NCBI GenBank assembly: GCA_052387675.1
Contig: JBQTIY010000007.1
Span: forward strand, 372,001-436,000
From: JBQTIY01 sp052387675
GTDB lineage: Bacteria > Planctomycetota > B15-G4
Reading direction: 5' to 3'
Length of the DNA stretch: 64,000 nucleotides
The position numbers were made by a program, and so were the translations under genes. Of the stretch, positions 1 through 8,620 are shown piece after piece (positions within the stretch are counted from its first letter, which is position 1; every line of letters starts with the position of its first letter). Below the pieces are notes generated by a model, which was given only the letters and a program-made list of their open reading frames with translations, was not told the origin of the DNA and made no database searches.

Positions 1-760
1 CGGCATGGCGGCCGGGCTCTCCTTCACCGGGCTCACCGTCTTCGCCAGCTCCTTCGCGATGTTCGCGGCGGGCAAGGCCTTTGAGCAGGTGCGGCAGGAA
101 GTTGCGCTGCCAGTGGCCGACGTGAAGATCTGCGCGACGCACGCCGGCGTGACCACCGGCGAGGACGGCGCCAGCCACCAGATGCTGGAAGACCTGGCCA
201 TCATGCGCGTGCTGCCGAACATGCGCGTCTTCGCGCCGGCCGACGGCCTGGAGACCGAGCAGCTCATCCGCGCCATCGCGGCCAGCCGCGGCCCCGCCTA
301 CGTGCGCCTCTCGCGTCTCAAGACGCCGATGTTTTTGCCGAACGACTACCGCTTCGTCATCGGCCGCGCGGCCAAGCTGCGCGACGGCGACTGCCTCACG
401 CTCATCGGCACCGGCCTCACCACGTATCACTGCCTGCGCGCGGCCGAGGTCCTCGCCGCCGAGGGCATCGAGGCGCGCGTGCTGAACATGGCCACGGTCA
501 AGCCGCTGGATGTGGACGCCGTGCGCGCGGCCGCCGAGGAAACCGGCGGCATCGTCACCGTGGAAGAGCATCAGCGCATCGGCGGCTTGGGCAGCGCGGT
601 GGCCGAAGCCGTGGCCGAGACGCGGCCCTGCCCGGTGATCCGCCTCGGCATGGCCGACCGCTTCGGCGAAAGCGGCGACGGCATGCAGCTCATGGAGCAC
701 TTCGGCCTCACCGCACCGGGCATCGCGCGCGCCGCCCAGAAGCTCCTGGCCAAGGGATGA
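1..760 (+). CDS. Transketolase, C-terminal subunit (5' end outside window)
   Basis: C-terminal half of a split transketolase, a thiamine-diphosphate enzyme that moves two-carbon units between sugar phosphates. The reading frame is open to the window edge, so the N-terminal part, with the catalytic glutamate of the pyrimidine-binding domain, is missing here. What remains shows the end of that domain (THAGVTTGEDGASHQ, including the conserved substrate-binding histidine) and a complete transketolase C domain that ends in ...AAQKLLAKG. The stop overlaps the start of the N-terminal subunit by four bases (ATGA), so the two chains are probably made by coupled translation. The order C-half then N-half is the reverse of the usual one. 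Confidence 0.93.
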   Translation, partial: GMAAGLSFTGLTVFASSFAMFAAGKAFEQVRQEVALPVADVKICATHAGVTTGEDGASHQMLEDLAIMRVLPNMRVFAPADGLETEQLIRAIAASRGPAYVRLSRLKTPMFLPNDYRFVIGRAAKLRDGDCLTLIGTGLTTYHCLRAAEVLAAEGIEARVLNMATVKPLDVDAVRAAAEETGGIVTVEEHQRIGGLGSAVAEAVAETRPCPVIRLGMADRFGESGDGMQLMEHFGLTAPGIARAAQKLLAKG

Positions 761-1653
761 CCACCATGAATGACAGCAAGCCGGCCGCCGCAATGCTCAG
801 CACCTATGCCGTGCCGCCAGCGCCGGACTTCAAGCACTTGGCCGAGATCGCGCGCGAGTTGCGCATCGACGTGCTGCGCATGCTGCACAAGTCCGGCAGC
901 GGCCACCCGGGCGGCTCGCTCGGCATGGCCGACGTCTTCACCACGCTTTGGTTCGGCGGCTGGATGAACGTAGACCCCGCGCGCCCGGAGTGGGCCGACC
1001 GCGACCGCTTCGTGCTGAGCAATGGCCACATCTGCCCGATCCTCTACGCGATCCTGGCCAAGAAGGGCTACTTCCCGCGCGAGACGCTCTGGACGCTGCG
1101 CCAGCTCGGCAGCGCGCTGCAAGGTCACCCTGACTTCCACTTCACCAAGGGCGTGGACTGCTGCACCGGCAGCTTGGGCAACGGACTCTCGGTGGGCCTC
1201 GGCATGGCGCTCGGCGCGCGGCTGCAGGGCAAGGCTTTCCGCGTCTACGCCGGCAGCAGCGACGGCGAATCGCAAGAGGGCCAGGTTTGGGAGATGGCCA
1301 CCGCGGCCGCGCACTACAAACTCGACACCCTCACCGTGCTGGTGGACTGGAACGGCATCCAGATCGACGGCTACAACCGCGACGTCATGGACGTGCGCGA
1401 CTTGCAGGCCAAGTACGAGGCCTTTGGCTGGCACGCGCAGACGGTGGACGGCCACGACCTGCGCGCGCTCGACGCGGCGCTGCGCACGGCGCGCGCGGTG
1501 CGCGGCCGGCCGCAAGTCATCCTGTGCCGCACGGTCATCGGCACGCCTATCTCCTTCATGCTCGACAAGCCCCACTGGCACGGCGTGACGCCCAACGCCG
1601 ACGAGCTGCAAAAGGCCCTGACCGAACTCGGGGTCCCCGCCGGCGAGCGCTGA
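757..1653 (+). CDS. Transketolase, N-terminal (TPP-binding) subunit
   Basis: N-terminal half of the split transketolase, 298 residues, the normal length for this subunit. It carries HKSGSGHPGGSLG near residue 45, GSLGNGLSVGLG near 130, and the thiamine-diphosphate region SSDGESQEGQVWE...DWNGIQIDG. The motif usually written GDG reads SDG here; the family tolerates some variation, so I do not call it inactive. The start is the ATG that overlaps the upstream stop; a second ATG lies three codons later. It partners the preceding gene as the other half of the enzyme in the non-oxidative pentose phosphate pathway. Confidence 0.95.
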   Translation: MTTMNDSKPAAAMLSTYAVPPAPDFKHLAEIARELRIDVLRMLHKSGSGHPGGSLGMADVFTTLWFGGWMNVDPARPEWADRDRFVLSNGHICPILYAILAKKGYFPRETLWTLRQLGSALQGHPDFHFTKGVDCCTGSLGNGLSVGLGMALGARLQGKAFRVYAGSSDGESQEGQVWEMATAAAHYKLDTLTVLVDWNGIQIDGYNRDVMDVRDLQAKYEAFGWHAQTVDGHDLRALDAALRTARAVRGRPQVILCRTVIGTPISFMLDKPHWHGVTPNADELQKALTELGVPAGER

Positions 1654-1666
1654 ATCTGCGGACGCG

Positions 1667-1672
1667 TAGAAT
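1667..1672 (+). promoter_or_regulatory. Putative -10 box of the AraC-type gene
   Basis: TAGAAT ends six bases before the GTG start at 1679, with no Shine-Dalgarno sequence between them. That would put the transcription start at or next to the start codon. No good -35 hexamer is visible at the expected place. Confidence 0.4.
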
Positions 1673-1678
1673 CGCGCC

Positions 1679-2536
1679 GTGGACTACCGCGAATCGCTGC
1701 CGCCAACCGATCTGAGGCCGTGGATTCGGCGCTTCTGGTCGCTCGCCTCGAATGGGGGCGACGCATCGGCCGGTCCGTCGGCCGACCAGCCAGTCGAAAG
1801 GGTCGTGCCCGACGGGCGCATGGAGATCGTGGTCCACCTCGGCGACGCCTTCTCGGAGTGGCGGCCCGGTGCGAGCGGCGGTGAACTCCGCCCGCAGCCG
1901 CGTGCGCTGCTCGCCGGGCAGCTCGCGGCGCCGCTCTTCCTCGTGCCCGGGCGCTCGATCGACCTGTTCGCGATTCGCTTCGAGCCCTGGGGAGTGGCGA
2001 GCCTGCTCGGCATCGAGGCGGAGGAACTCTCCGGCCGCATCGTCGCGCTCGATCAGGTGCTGGGCAGCGCTGCCGATCAGCTCGTGTACGCGCTCTGCCA
2101 GGCGCGGGACGCCGCCGCGCGCGTCGCCGCCGCCGCCGACTGGTGTCGCGCTCGGCGTGGCGCCGCGCTGTCGCCGCCAATGGCGCTGGTCCGGGCGGTG
2201 CGGCTCGCGCAGAGCGGCGTGGGTAGCGCGAGGGTCGAGTCGCTCACGGCTGCTGCCGGCACGACCGCTCGGCAGCTCGAGCGGACCTTCCTGCGCCACG
2301 TCGGGCTGGCGCCCAAGACTTTCCTGCGCGTCGCGCGGCTGCAGCGCGTCGTCGCCGCGCTCGCCGCCGACGACGAGCGTCCGCTCGCGCGCCTCGCGCT
2401 GGCGGCCGGCTACTGCGATCAGTCGCACCTGACCCGCGATTTCCTCGAACTGGCCGGCACAACGCCCGGCCGCTTCCGCCGCGAGCAGCGCGGGCTCGAG
2501 ACGCTGCTGGTCGACCCCGCGCCGGCGCGCGCCTGA
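1679..2536 (+). CDS. AraC-family transcriptional regulator with DUF6597-like N-terminus
   Basis: 285-residue DNA-binding regulator. The N-terminus (YRESLPPTDLRPWIRRFWSL) and the following 90 residues match the DUF6597 sensor-like domain often found in front of AraC helix-turn-helix pairs. The C-terminal 110 residues hold the two HTH motifs, including TTARQLERTFLRHVGLAPKT and the second helix region with YCDQSHLTRDF. The GTG start is chosen because the ORF opens directly behind a TAGAAT box. It converges with the DUF6265-like gene. The ligand and the target genes cannot be read from the sequence. Confidence 0.88.
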   Translation: MDYRESLPPTDLRPWIRRFWSLASNGGDASAGPSADQPVERVVPDGRMEIVVHLGDAFSEWRPGASGGELRPQPRALLAGQLAAPLFLVPGRSIDLFAIRFEPWGVASLLGIEAEELSGRIVALDQVLGSAADQLVYALCQARDAAARVAAAADWCRARRGAALSPPMALVRAVRLAQSGVGSARVESLTAAAGTTARQLERTFLRHVGLAPKTFLRVARLQRVVAALAADDERPLARLALAAGYCDQSHLTRDFLELAGTTPGRFRREQRGLETLLVDPAPARA

Positions 2537-2566
2537 CCGCGCCCTCAGCGCGCCGTCAGCGCACCG

Positions 2567-3532
2567 TTAAGGCGCTCGGGTGAACTCGAAGCGCTGCGGT
2601 GCGCCGCCGTCGACGTGGCTGATTTCCGCAGTGAGCTGCTCGCCGGTCCGCTCGTAAGTGATGCGCTGAGGGAAGTCGTGGTGCGGGTTCTCGAACACGG
2701 CGCGCGAATCACTGAGTTCAACCAGCGTGAACTCGGTGGCGGTGCGGCCGCCCGGCTGCGCGAAGTAGACCAGCGTCCCGCCCTGCTCGGCGATGCGCAG
2801 GAACTCGAAGGCGACCATCTTCTCGCCTTTCACCGTGCGCGAGATCGCCAGCATCGCCCCGCCCGCCGGCTCGCACCAGCGCTCCTCCACCGTCGAAGTG
2901 CGCAGCTTGCCGCTCCAGTGACCGGCGACCCAAGCGAGCGCGCCGATCTGCGCCGTCACCGGCGGACGCACCTCGATCTGCTCGCTCGTCTGATAGAGGC
3001 AGAGGGTTTCCATCGACACGGGCTCGGAGAGCACAAGCTTCACTTCCATCCCGTTGCTGACTGGCTTGAACGTCCATTGGAAGACGGACACGGAGGTCTT
3101 CTCCGCCGCGGACCTCTCGACGCGGAGGTCGACCTGCCAGGCACCCGCGTGGAACTGACCGCGGACGGTCGTCGTTGCGTTGCCTTCGACGGTCTTGGCC
3201 TCGCTGCCGTCGAGCGGGACGCGCAGGTGCGGGCGCGTGGTGGACTTGGGCCGATCAAGAAAGAGCGCGTCAGCCTCGCGGCGGATCGTGAACACCGACC
3301 CGTAGCTCGGCGAGCGATCGGCCGGTGCGCGGTCAGGCGTGATGTCGCGCGCGCAGAGCCATGTTTCGCAAAGCGCCGCGATCTCGCTCTCGCTCGCGGT
3401 CTGCCCTGCGGTCTGCCTCGCGGCCTGCTCCGCAGTCGGCGCGGACGCCTGCGCGGCCACGGACTGCATGGGCAGGAGCGCCAGAGAAGCGAACAGAAGC
3501 GCTCTGGGCGCGAGACACTTCAACAGCGGCAT
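2567..3532 (-). CDS. Exported protein with C-terminal DUF6265-like domain
   Basis: 321 residues with an N-terminal signal peptide (about residues 1-27, ending near SVAAQA), so probably periplasmic. The last 125 residues resemble DUF6265: AWVAGHWSG, then ERWCEPAGG, MLAISRTV, VAFEFLRI and FENPHHDFPQRI. The middle region has no family I recognise. GGAG lies seven bases before the ATG and forms part of a GAGCTAGCTC palindrome. The function of the domain is not known; it probably folds as a small ligand-binding beta-barrel. It stands alone between the AraC and TetR genes. Confidence 0.78.
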   Translation of the reverse strand: MPLLKCLAPRALLFASLALLPMQSVAAQASAPTAEQAARQTAGQTASESEIAALCETWLCARDITPDRAPADRSPSYGSVFTIRREADALFLDRPKSTTRPHLRVPLDGSEAKTVEGNATTTVRGQFHAGAWQVDLRVERSAAEKTSVSVFQWTFKPVSNGMEVKLVLSEPVSMETLCLYQTSEQIEVRPPVTAQIGALAWVAGHWSGKLRTSTVEERWCEPAGGAMLAISRTVKGEKMVAFEFLRIAEQGGTLVYFAQPGGRTATEFTLVELSDSRAVFENPHHDFPQRITYERTGEQLTAEISHVDGGAPQRFEFTRAP

Positions 3533-3571
3533 GAGCTAGCTCCGGGAGAAGGACAGGGAGGGCGACAACGG

Positions 3572-3599
3572 CGGCAAGACTGGGGCGGCAAGACTGGGG
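3572..3599. repeat. Two tandem copies of a 14-base unit
   Basis: CGGCAAGACTGGGG occurs twice head to tail in the spacer upstream of the DUF6265-like gene. It looks like replication slippage; no function is evident. Confidence 0.7.
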
Positions 3600-3737
3600 C
3601 GTCGCGGCTGAGCGCTGCAGCCCAGTTCGAAATGGTAGGGCTCCGACGGATGGCGAGATTGAAGGAACGCGACATGGCGGGCGTATCGCCTTAAGTGATG
3701 ATCTGATAACACGTTCTGCGCGGCGTCTAAGCTATTG

Positions 3738-3749
3738 CGAGCATGCTCG
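3738..3749. promoter_or_regulatory. Possible TetR operator palindrome
   Basis: CGAGCATGCTCG is a perfect 12-base palindrome 66 bases upstream of the tetR start. TetR-family repressors usually bind palindromes near their own promoter, so this is the best candidate for autoregulation, but position and symmetry are the only evidence. Confidence 0.3.
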
Positions 3750-3815
3750 GATTTTTCGTTGACGCCGGAGGCCGGTTCGCCGATATTGCGACCGCACTCG
3801 CTTTAGAGGCTTTCG

Positions 3816-4493
3816 ATGCGAATCACCGCTGCGGCCAAGCTCAGGACACGGGAGCGCCTTCTCCAGGCCGCTCGACGCCTGCTCAGTCGGCGCACGCTGG
3901 CGGAAGTCACCACCCGCGAACTGGCCGAGGGTGGCGGCATCGGCCACGCCACACTCTTCAATTACTTCCCGACCAAGGAAGACTTGGCCCTGGCCCTGTG
4001 CAGCGAGTTGCTCGCGCAGGCGGAAGCGGACTTCGCCGCGGAGGCGCACACTTCCGCTTCCGTGGACGAGGCCCTCTTCGCACACGCGGCCGCCGGCCTG
4101 CGGCGCCTGCTCCCCTACCGCGCTTGGGCCGGCACGCTGCTGGCCTCCGCACTGGCACCCGGCTTAACGCCCAGTTCGGCACCGAGTCCGGCGTCCGCCG
4201 AGTCTCTCGACGGCAAGGCCTCCGCGCCCTCCGAGGCTGACACAGACACACCCGCCGATCTGCAAACCCGCCACCTCGCCACGGTCCAAGCGATCTTGGC
4301 GCGGCGACCGGACGCGCTCGGGCCCGGTCCGCGCGAGCTGCATCTCTACTGGACGCTCTGGATAGGCGTCCTGGGCTGGTGGGCCGCCGATCGCAGCGAG
4401 CACCAGCAAGACACGCTGGGCCTGCTCGACCAATCGCTGCGGCTCTTCCTCGCTTCGTTGGACGGCCCCGCCGTCCGTGGAGACTCGCCATGA
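3816..4493 (+). CDS. TetR-family transcriptional regulator
   Basis: 225-residue repressor. The first 50 residues form a typical TetR helix-turn-helix (TRERLLQAARRLLS, then ATLFNYFPTKEDL, the recognition helix region). The rest is a divergent ligand-binding domain. It is the first gene of a three-gene operon: its stop overlaps the UbiB-like kinase start by ATGA, and that gene overlaps a small membrane protein in the same way. It therefore probably controls this operon, with an unknown inducer. Confidence 0.88.
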   Translation: MRITAAAKLRTRERLLQAARRLLSRRTLAEVTTRELAEGGGIGHATLFNYFPTKEDLALALCSELLAQAEADFAAEAHTSASVDEALFAHAAAGLRRLLPYRAWAGTLLASALAPGLTPSSAPSPASAESLDGKASAPSEADTDTPADLQTRHLATVQAILARRPDALGPGPRELHLYWTLWIGVLGWWAADRSEHQQDTLGLLDQSLRLFLASLDGPAVRGDSP

Positions 4494-5863
4494 CGCACGC
4501 CGCCGATTCCCTGCCCCCCGGGCCGCGCGAAGAACTCGCGCGCCTGCTGGCCTCCATCGAAACGCGCAGCCTGCCGACGGGGCGTCTGCATCGCGGCTGG
4601 ATCCTGGGCACGACGCAAACTCGCATCGCCGCTGACTATTTCGCCACCTGGCTGCGTTCAGGATTCCGCAGCGAGGACGAGCGCGCGCGCCTGCGCAACG
4701 AGGCCCATCTGCGAGCCGCACTCCATCTGCTCGGCACGATGAGTTATTTGCGTGGGGCGGTGGGCAAGTTCGGGCAGCTCCTTGCAAGCTGGCCCAATTT
4801 GGCGCCGGCGCAGTTCGCGGAAGTCCTTTCGGTGTTGCAGTTCGAGGCGCCGCCCATGCACTTTTCGCTCCTGCGCGAGATGCTGCGCGGCGAACTCGGC
4901 GGTGAGCCCGAGCAAGTCTTTGCAGAGTTCGAGACCCGACCCTTCGCGGCTGCCTCGCTGGGTCAGGTCCACCGCGCGCGGCTGCACAGCGGCGAACACG
5001 TCGCGGTGAAGATCCAGTATCCGGGCATCGCGGGCACGATCCGGGCTGACTTCAGCAATCTGCTAGCGCTGATGCTGCCCATGCGCCTCAGTCGCGACTG
5101 GGAGAACATGCGCGAGCAGTTGGGTGATCTCGTTGCCATGCTCGAGTCGGAGACCGACTACCGGCGCGAAGCGCAATGGCAGGAAGAGGCGCGCCTGGCT
5201 CTGGCCGGATTTCCGCAAATTGTCGTGCCGCGCGTGCATGCAGCCCACAGCACGCAGCGCGTGCTGGTCAGCGATCTGCTCGAAGGCCTGCACCTCGACG
5301 ACTATCTCGCCACGAACCCGAGCCAGGCGCAGCGCGATGCGCACGGTCATCAGCTCATGCAAGCGGCCTTCCAGCTCTACTACGGCTCGCAGTTCCTCTA
5401 CACCGACCCGCATCCCGGCAATGTGCTCTTCCTGCCCGACGGTCGCCTGGGCCTTCTGGACTTTGGCAGTTGTCGGCGCATCGAAGGCGAGGAGTTGGCC
5501 TACACCGATCTGATGGAGCGCGCCTTTCAAGGCGACGAAGCGGCCTATGAGGAGGGTCTGCGGCTCGGCACGCGGCTGGCGCCGGGCGCGCCGCTCACCG
5601 AGGAGCACCGGCGCTTGCTGCGCGACTTCGGCAACTGGCACTGGGAGCCGCTGCGCCAGGCGGGCCCCTTCGACTTCGGCAGCGAGGACTACATCCGTCG
5701 CGGCATGACGCTCTGGGCCAGCTTCGTGCGCAAGCGGCTCACGCGCAGCATGCCTCTCAATCTTTGGATCAACCGCAACTTCGTCGGCCTGCGGGCGCTG
5801 GCCTTTCGGCTGCGCGCGAGGGTCGACATGCAAGCACTTCACGCGGAGGCGTCATCACCATGA
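4490..5863 (+). CDS. ABC1/AarF (UbiB-like) atypical kinase
   Basis: 457-residue member of the ABC1/UbiB/COQ8 family, atypical kinase-like ATPases linked to quinone and lipid metabolism. Visible marks are the KxGQ motif (VGKFGQLLASW), the alanine-rich loop AAASLGQVHRA that replaces the glycine loop, the ATP lysine in VAVKIQYPG, and YTDPHPGNVLF followed by LLDFGS for the catalytic and metal-binding loops. The reading frame is open further upstream, but the ATG overlapping the tetR stop gives the expected operon joint. No quinone-biosynthesis genes lie nearby, so the substrate is open. Confidence 0.9.
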   Translation: MTHAADSLPPGPREELARLLASIETRSLPTGRLHRGWILGTTQTRIAADYFATWLRSGFRSEDERARLRNEAHLRAALHLLGTMSYLRGAVGKFGQLLASWPNLAPAQFAEVLSVLQFEAPPMHFSLLREMLRGELGGEPEQVFAEFETRPFAAASLGQVHRARLHSGEHVAVKIQYPGIAGTIRADFSNLLALMLPMRLSRDWENMREQLGDLVAMLESETDYRREAQWQEEARLALAGFPQIVVPRVHAAHSTQRVLVSDLLEGLHLDDYLATNPSQAQRDAHGHQLMQAAFQLYYGSQFLYTDPHPGNVLFLPDGRLGLLDFGSCRRIEGEELAYTDLMERAFQGDEAAYEEGLRLGTRLAPGAPLTEEHRRLLRDFGNWHWEPLRQAGPFDFGSEDYIRRGMTLWASFVRKRLTRSMPLNLWINRNFVGLRALAFRLRARVDMQALHAEASSP

Positions 5864-6276
5864 CTCCTGTCTACACGTACCTAACCGGCCTGGCAGTCAC
5901 TGTCTTCGTGAGTCTCACGGCAGCGCTCGTGCTGCGACGACCGCTGCAGCGGCTCCTCGTGGAGCTGTGTGGCACGGAGTCGCGCGCGGCCTTCTGGACC
6001 GCCTTCTCCAATCTCACGCTCGTGCTGGCGCCCCTGCTCGGAGCCATGCATCGGCGGCCCGGCAAAGGTGCCGACCTCGCGCCGGCACTCGAAGTCGCCG
6101 CGCAACTGGAGTGGGCGCTGGCGGGCCTGCTTTTCTCGGTGCTGGCCATCGGAGTGGTCTTGGGGCGCTTCATCGCCGCGCAGGACCGCTCAGCCTCGCA
6201 AGTGCGCTCGCCTCGCGAGCAAGCAGCAGGCGGAGTGCCGGCCCTCGCGACGTCGGGCCCGCACAGCGCGAAGTAG
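5860..6276 (+). CDS. Small integral membrane protein
   Basis: 138 residues with hydrophobic segments at about 5-25, 43-62 and 84-106 and a polar C-terminal tail. It belongs to no family I recognise. The ATG overlaps the stop of the UbiB-like kinase (ATGA), so it is very likely co-translated with it and may act with it in the membrane. Last gene of the tetR operon. Confidence 0.7.
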   Translation: MTPVYTYLTGLAVTVFVSLTAALVLRRPLQRLLVELCGTESRAAFWTAFSNLTLVLAPLLGAMHRRPGKGADLAPALEVAAQLEWALAGLLFSVLAIGVVLGRFIAAQDRSASQVRSPREQAAGGVPALATSGPHSAK

Positions 6277-6570
6277 TGCGGCAAAAAAGGAGGGGGCCCT
6301 CACCCGGAGTGAGGGCCCCCTCGGATGCCTCGCGGGCGCGTAGGCATCGTGACCCGGATGGAGCTGTGTGTGTGGGAGGGAGGTGCCCGAGGGGTGCAGG
6401 CAGACCTCGCACCCATCCGGACCGGCTGAACCAGAGGGATGCTCGCGCCGCTGAATGAAGATCCACCATCGCGGTCGATCAATTCTCGATGGTTTCCGAA
6501 GGCGCTGCGCCACGACGAGAAATCGCCGGACACACATGAGTTGCACCCGCTGGAGGCAGCGATGCTGTCT
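6277..6570. other. Spacer between convergent genes
   Basis: 294 bases between the tetR operon and the HupE/UreJ-like gene. Apart from a strong hairpin at its left end (described separately) I see nothing convincing; the short ORFs on both strands have no coding character. Confidence 0.5.
6283..6322 (-). terminator. Intrinsic terminator reading leftward
   Basis: A perfect 14-base stem (6290-6303 with 6309-6322) around a 5-base loop. On the minus strand it is followed by six T residues, the classic Rho-independent form. It would end transcription from the HupE/UreJ-like gene about 250 bases beyond its stop. On the plus strand there is no T-run, so at most the hairpin weakly stops the tetR operon. 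Confidence 0.85.
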
Positions 6571-7809
6571 TTACAGAGTGAAGCCGCGCTCGAGGCACCA
6601 CCACAAACCGGCCAGCATGACGGCCGCAGCGAGCGGCCGGCGCAGCCAAGTCGGCGCAAGCCATTGCGACGACGGCGGCGAAGCGACTGACGCGGCGCCT
6701 CCTGCTGACGCCTCTTCACGAGCCGGGGCTAGGCGGCGCAGCAGCAGCAAGAGCGCCGCCAAGGCGAGCACCACCGCTACTTGGCCAGCCTCGACGCCGA
6801 GGTTGAAGCCGAGCAGAGGCAGGAGCCGCTGCGGTTCGTTGGCCAGGGCTTCGCCCAGAAAGCCGGCGAAACCCAGGCCGTGAATCAAGCCGAAGGCGAA
6901 GGCCTCGCGCGCCCGCGAAACCGGCGCCGGCGCGCGCAGTGTGACGAAGCCCAGCCAGGCGATGGAGGCCGCGATGGCCAGTTCCACCGGGCGGCCGGGC
7001 AGCGAGACGATTTCCAGCGCGGCCAGCGCCAGCGTGACGGAGTGCGCCAGCGTGAAGGCCGTCACGACGAGCAGCAGCGAGGGCAGCGTCGAAGCTCCGA
7101 GCACGAGCGCGAGCACGAAGGCGAGGTGGTCCCAGCCGGAGAGGATGTGGTCGAAGCCGAGTGCCAACCAGTCGGTGAAGCGCCGGTCGAAGGGCGCCGC
7201 GACGCCGCTCGTTGGCGCAGCGTTTGCCGGCGTCGCATCCGCGCCGCTGGCCGTGGCATCGCTCTCCGCCGGCACGTAGCGGCGCACCGACTCATCGAGC
7301 CAGAAGACCGTCTCCAGCGGCGGCTCGTCATTCCACTCCAAGCGACACAGGTCGCGGTGATCAGGCGCCGTTTCACGGAAGAGCCGCACCTCCACCAGCA
7401 GCGCGCCCACCGGCTGCGGCGCTGCGTACTCCACGACGAGTTCGATCCACTCCAGCGGCGGGCCAACGATCGGCATGTCGAAGCCCGGCTCCGGCGGCGC
7501 CGAAGCAAGATGCACGAGCCGGCCTGTCAGTGGCGCCTCCTCCGGCGTGGCCGTGCCGGCGCGCAGGAGGTAGTGCTCGCCGAGGTACTCCGCGAGTGGC
7601 TGCGCGAGCGCGGCCAACTCGCGGTCGTCGAGGCGCAGATCTTCGTTGTCGTCGCCGCCCAGAACTTCGATGACCGAGAGCGCCTGGCAGCGCAGCTCCA
7701 GCCGCACCTTCTCGCCGCGCACAACCAGAAGCGAGCGCGAAAGCGAGTTGGGGTGCGGTTCGAGCGCGGAGACCAGCACCAAGATCAGGGCGAGCACGGT
7801 CAGCAGCAT
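6571..7809 (-). CDS. HupE/UreJ-family membrane protein
   Basis: 412 residues. An N-terminal signal or anchor is followed by about 180 extracytoplasmic residues, then a C-terminal multi-helix domain of the HupE/UreJ type: FTLAHSVTLALAALEIV, SIAWLGFVTL and FGLIHGLGFAGFL with the conserved histidines. Relatives of HupE and UreJ are thought to move nickel or cobalt, but the large-domain version is mostly uncharacterised and no hydrogenase or urease genes lie nearby. A TATCGT box ends eight bases before the ATG. Confidence 0.82.
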   Translation of the reverse strand: MLLTVLALILVLVSALEPHPNSLSRSLLVVRGEKVRLELRCQALSVIEVLGGDDNEDLRLDDRELAALAQPLAEYLGEHYLLRAGTATPEEAPLTGRLVHLASAPPEPGFDMPIVGPPLEWIELVVEYAAPQPVGALLVEVRLFRETAPDHRDLCRLEWNDEPPLETVFWLDESVRRYVPAESDATASGADATPANAAPTSGVAAPFDRRFTDWLALGFDHILSGWDHLAFVLALVLGASTLPSLLLVVTAFTLAHSVTLALAALEIVSLPGRPVELAIAASIAWLGFVTLRAPAPVSRAREAFAFGLIHGLGFAGFLGEALANEPQRLLPLLGFNLGVEAGQVAVVLALAALLLLLRRLAPAREEASAGGAASVASPPSSQWLAPTWLRRPLAAAVMLAGLWWCLERGFTL

Positions 7810-7853
7810 GAGGCTCGACGATAGCGAATGAGGCTTGGCCCAGCGCGTTCAGC

Positions 7854-7882
7854 TTGATCGCTGGAGGGCAGGGCCGTACTGT
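7854..7882 (+). promoter_or_regulatory. Promoter of the membrane protein-lemA-tsaD operon
   Basis: TTGATC (7854-7859), a 17-base spacer and TACTGT (7877-7882). The GTG start follows after six bases, so the mRNA should begin at the start codon. This is one of the best-formed leaderless promoters in the window. Confidence 0.6.
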
Positions 7883-7888
7883 TCCGCC

Positions 7889-8620
7889 GTGAATGCAGTC
7901 CTTGTCGTGGCCATCGGCGTGCTGGTCGTCGGCCTGCTCGTCCTGTCGTACCGCGCGACTCAGCAGCGCCGGCAGGCCCTGCAGGCTTGGGCGACGAGCC
8001 TGGGACTCAGCTACACCAAGGAACGCGACGAGAGTCTGGAGGCCCGCTTCCCCGAGTTTGCCTGCCTGCGCCAAGGCGCGCGGCGCTACGGCTACAACCT
8101 CTGCGAGGGCCAGCTCGGCTCAGTCCAACTCTCAGGGCCGGGCCAAATCGTGGGGGCCAGCCGGCTCAGTGACGCGGGCAAGCTGTGCGCCTTCGACTAC
8201 CACTACGAGACTTACTCGCACGGCAAGCACGGGCGCACGACCCACCACCACCACTTCTCCGCACTCATCCTGGAGACGAAGCTGCCGCTGCGTTCGCTCA
8301 TGCTGCGGCCCGAGCATTTCGGCGACCGGCTGGCCGAGTTCTTTGGCGTGGACGACATCGACTTTGAGTCGGCCGAGTTCAGCAAGCGCTTCCACGTGAA
8401 GGCGCCCGATCGCTCCTGGGCCTTTGACGTGCTGCACCAGGAGACCATGGAGTTTCTGCTGGCCTCGCCGGAGTTCAGCCTCGAGCTTCATCCGCACCGC
8501 GCGATGGCCTACCGTGGCAAGACCTTTCGCGTGGAGGAGTTCGCCGCGGCGCTGGCCGTGCTCAACGGCGTGCTCGGCCGGCTGCCGCCTTCCGTGCTTC
8601 AGGAGCTGCGCACGACATGA
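7889..8620 (+). CDS. Membrane-anchored protein upstream of lemA
   Basis: 243 residues: one N-terminal transmembrane helix (about 3-20) and a cytoplasmic-type domain of about 210 residues that I cannot assign. A histidine-rich patch (HGKHGRTTHHHHF) lies in the middle. The frame is open upstream, but the GTG at 7889 gives a sensible anchor and sits six bases behind a -10 box. The stop overlaps the lemA start by ATGA, so the protein is probably made with LemA and may share its unknown envelope role. Confidence 0.72.
   Translation: MNAVLVVAIGVLVVGLLVLSYRATQQRRQALQAWATSLGLSYTKERDESLEARFPEFACLRQGARRYGYNLCEGQLGSVQLSGPGQIVGASRLSDAGKLCAFDYHYETYSHGKHGRTTHHHHFSALILETKLPLRSLMLRPEHFGDRLAEFFGVDDIDFESAEFSKRFHVKAPDRSWAFDVLHQETMEFLLASPEFSLELHPHRAMAYRGKTFRVEEFAAALAVLNGVLGRLPPSVLQELRTT

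Larger units (their letters stand above)
3533..3815. other. Divergent intergenic region with short repeats
   Basis: 283 bases between the divergent DUF6265-like and TetR genes. It holds a 10-base palindrome GAGCTAGCTC (3533-3542), a perfect 14-base tandem duplication (3572-3599) and a 12-base palindrome CGAGCATGCTCG (3738-3749). No convincing ORF was seen. Promoters for both genes must lie here. Confidence 0.6.

Noticed and set aside
3572..3599. Tandem 14-base units as part of a CRISPR or iteron array
   Set aside because: Only two copies without spacers, and no cas or replication genes nearby.
6290..6322. Hairpin as a plus-strand intrinsic terminator for the tetR operon
   Set aside because: No T-run follows it on the plus strand; the T-run is on the minus strand.
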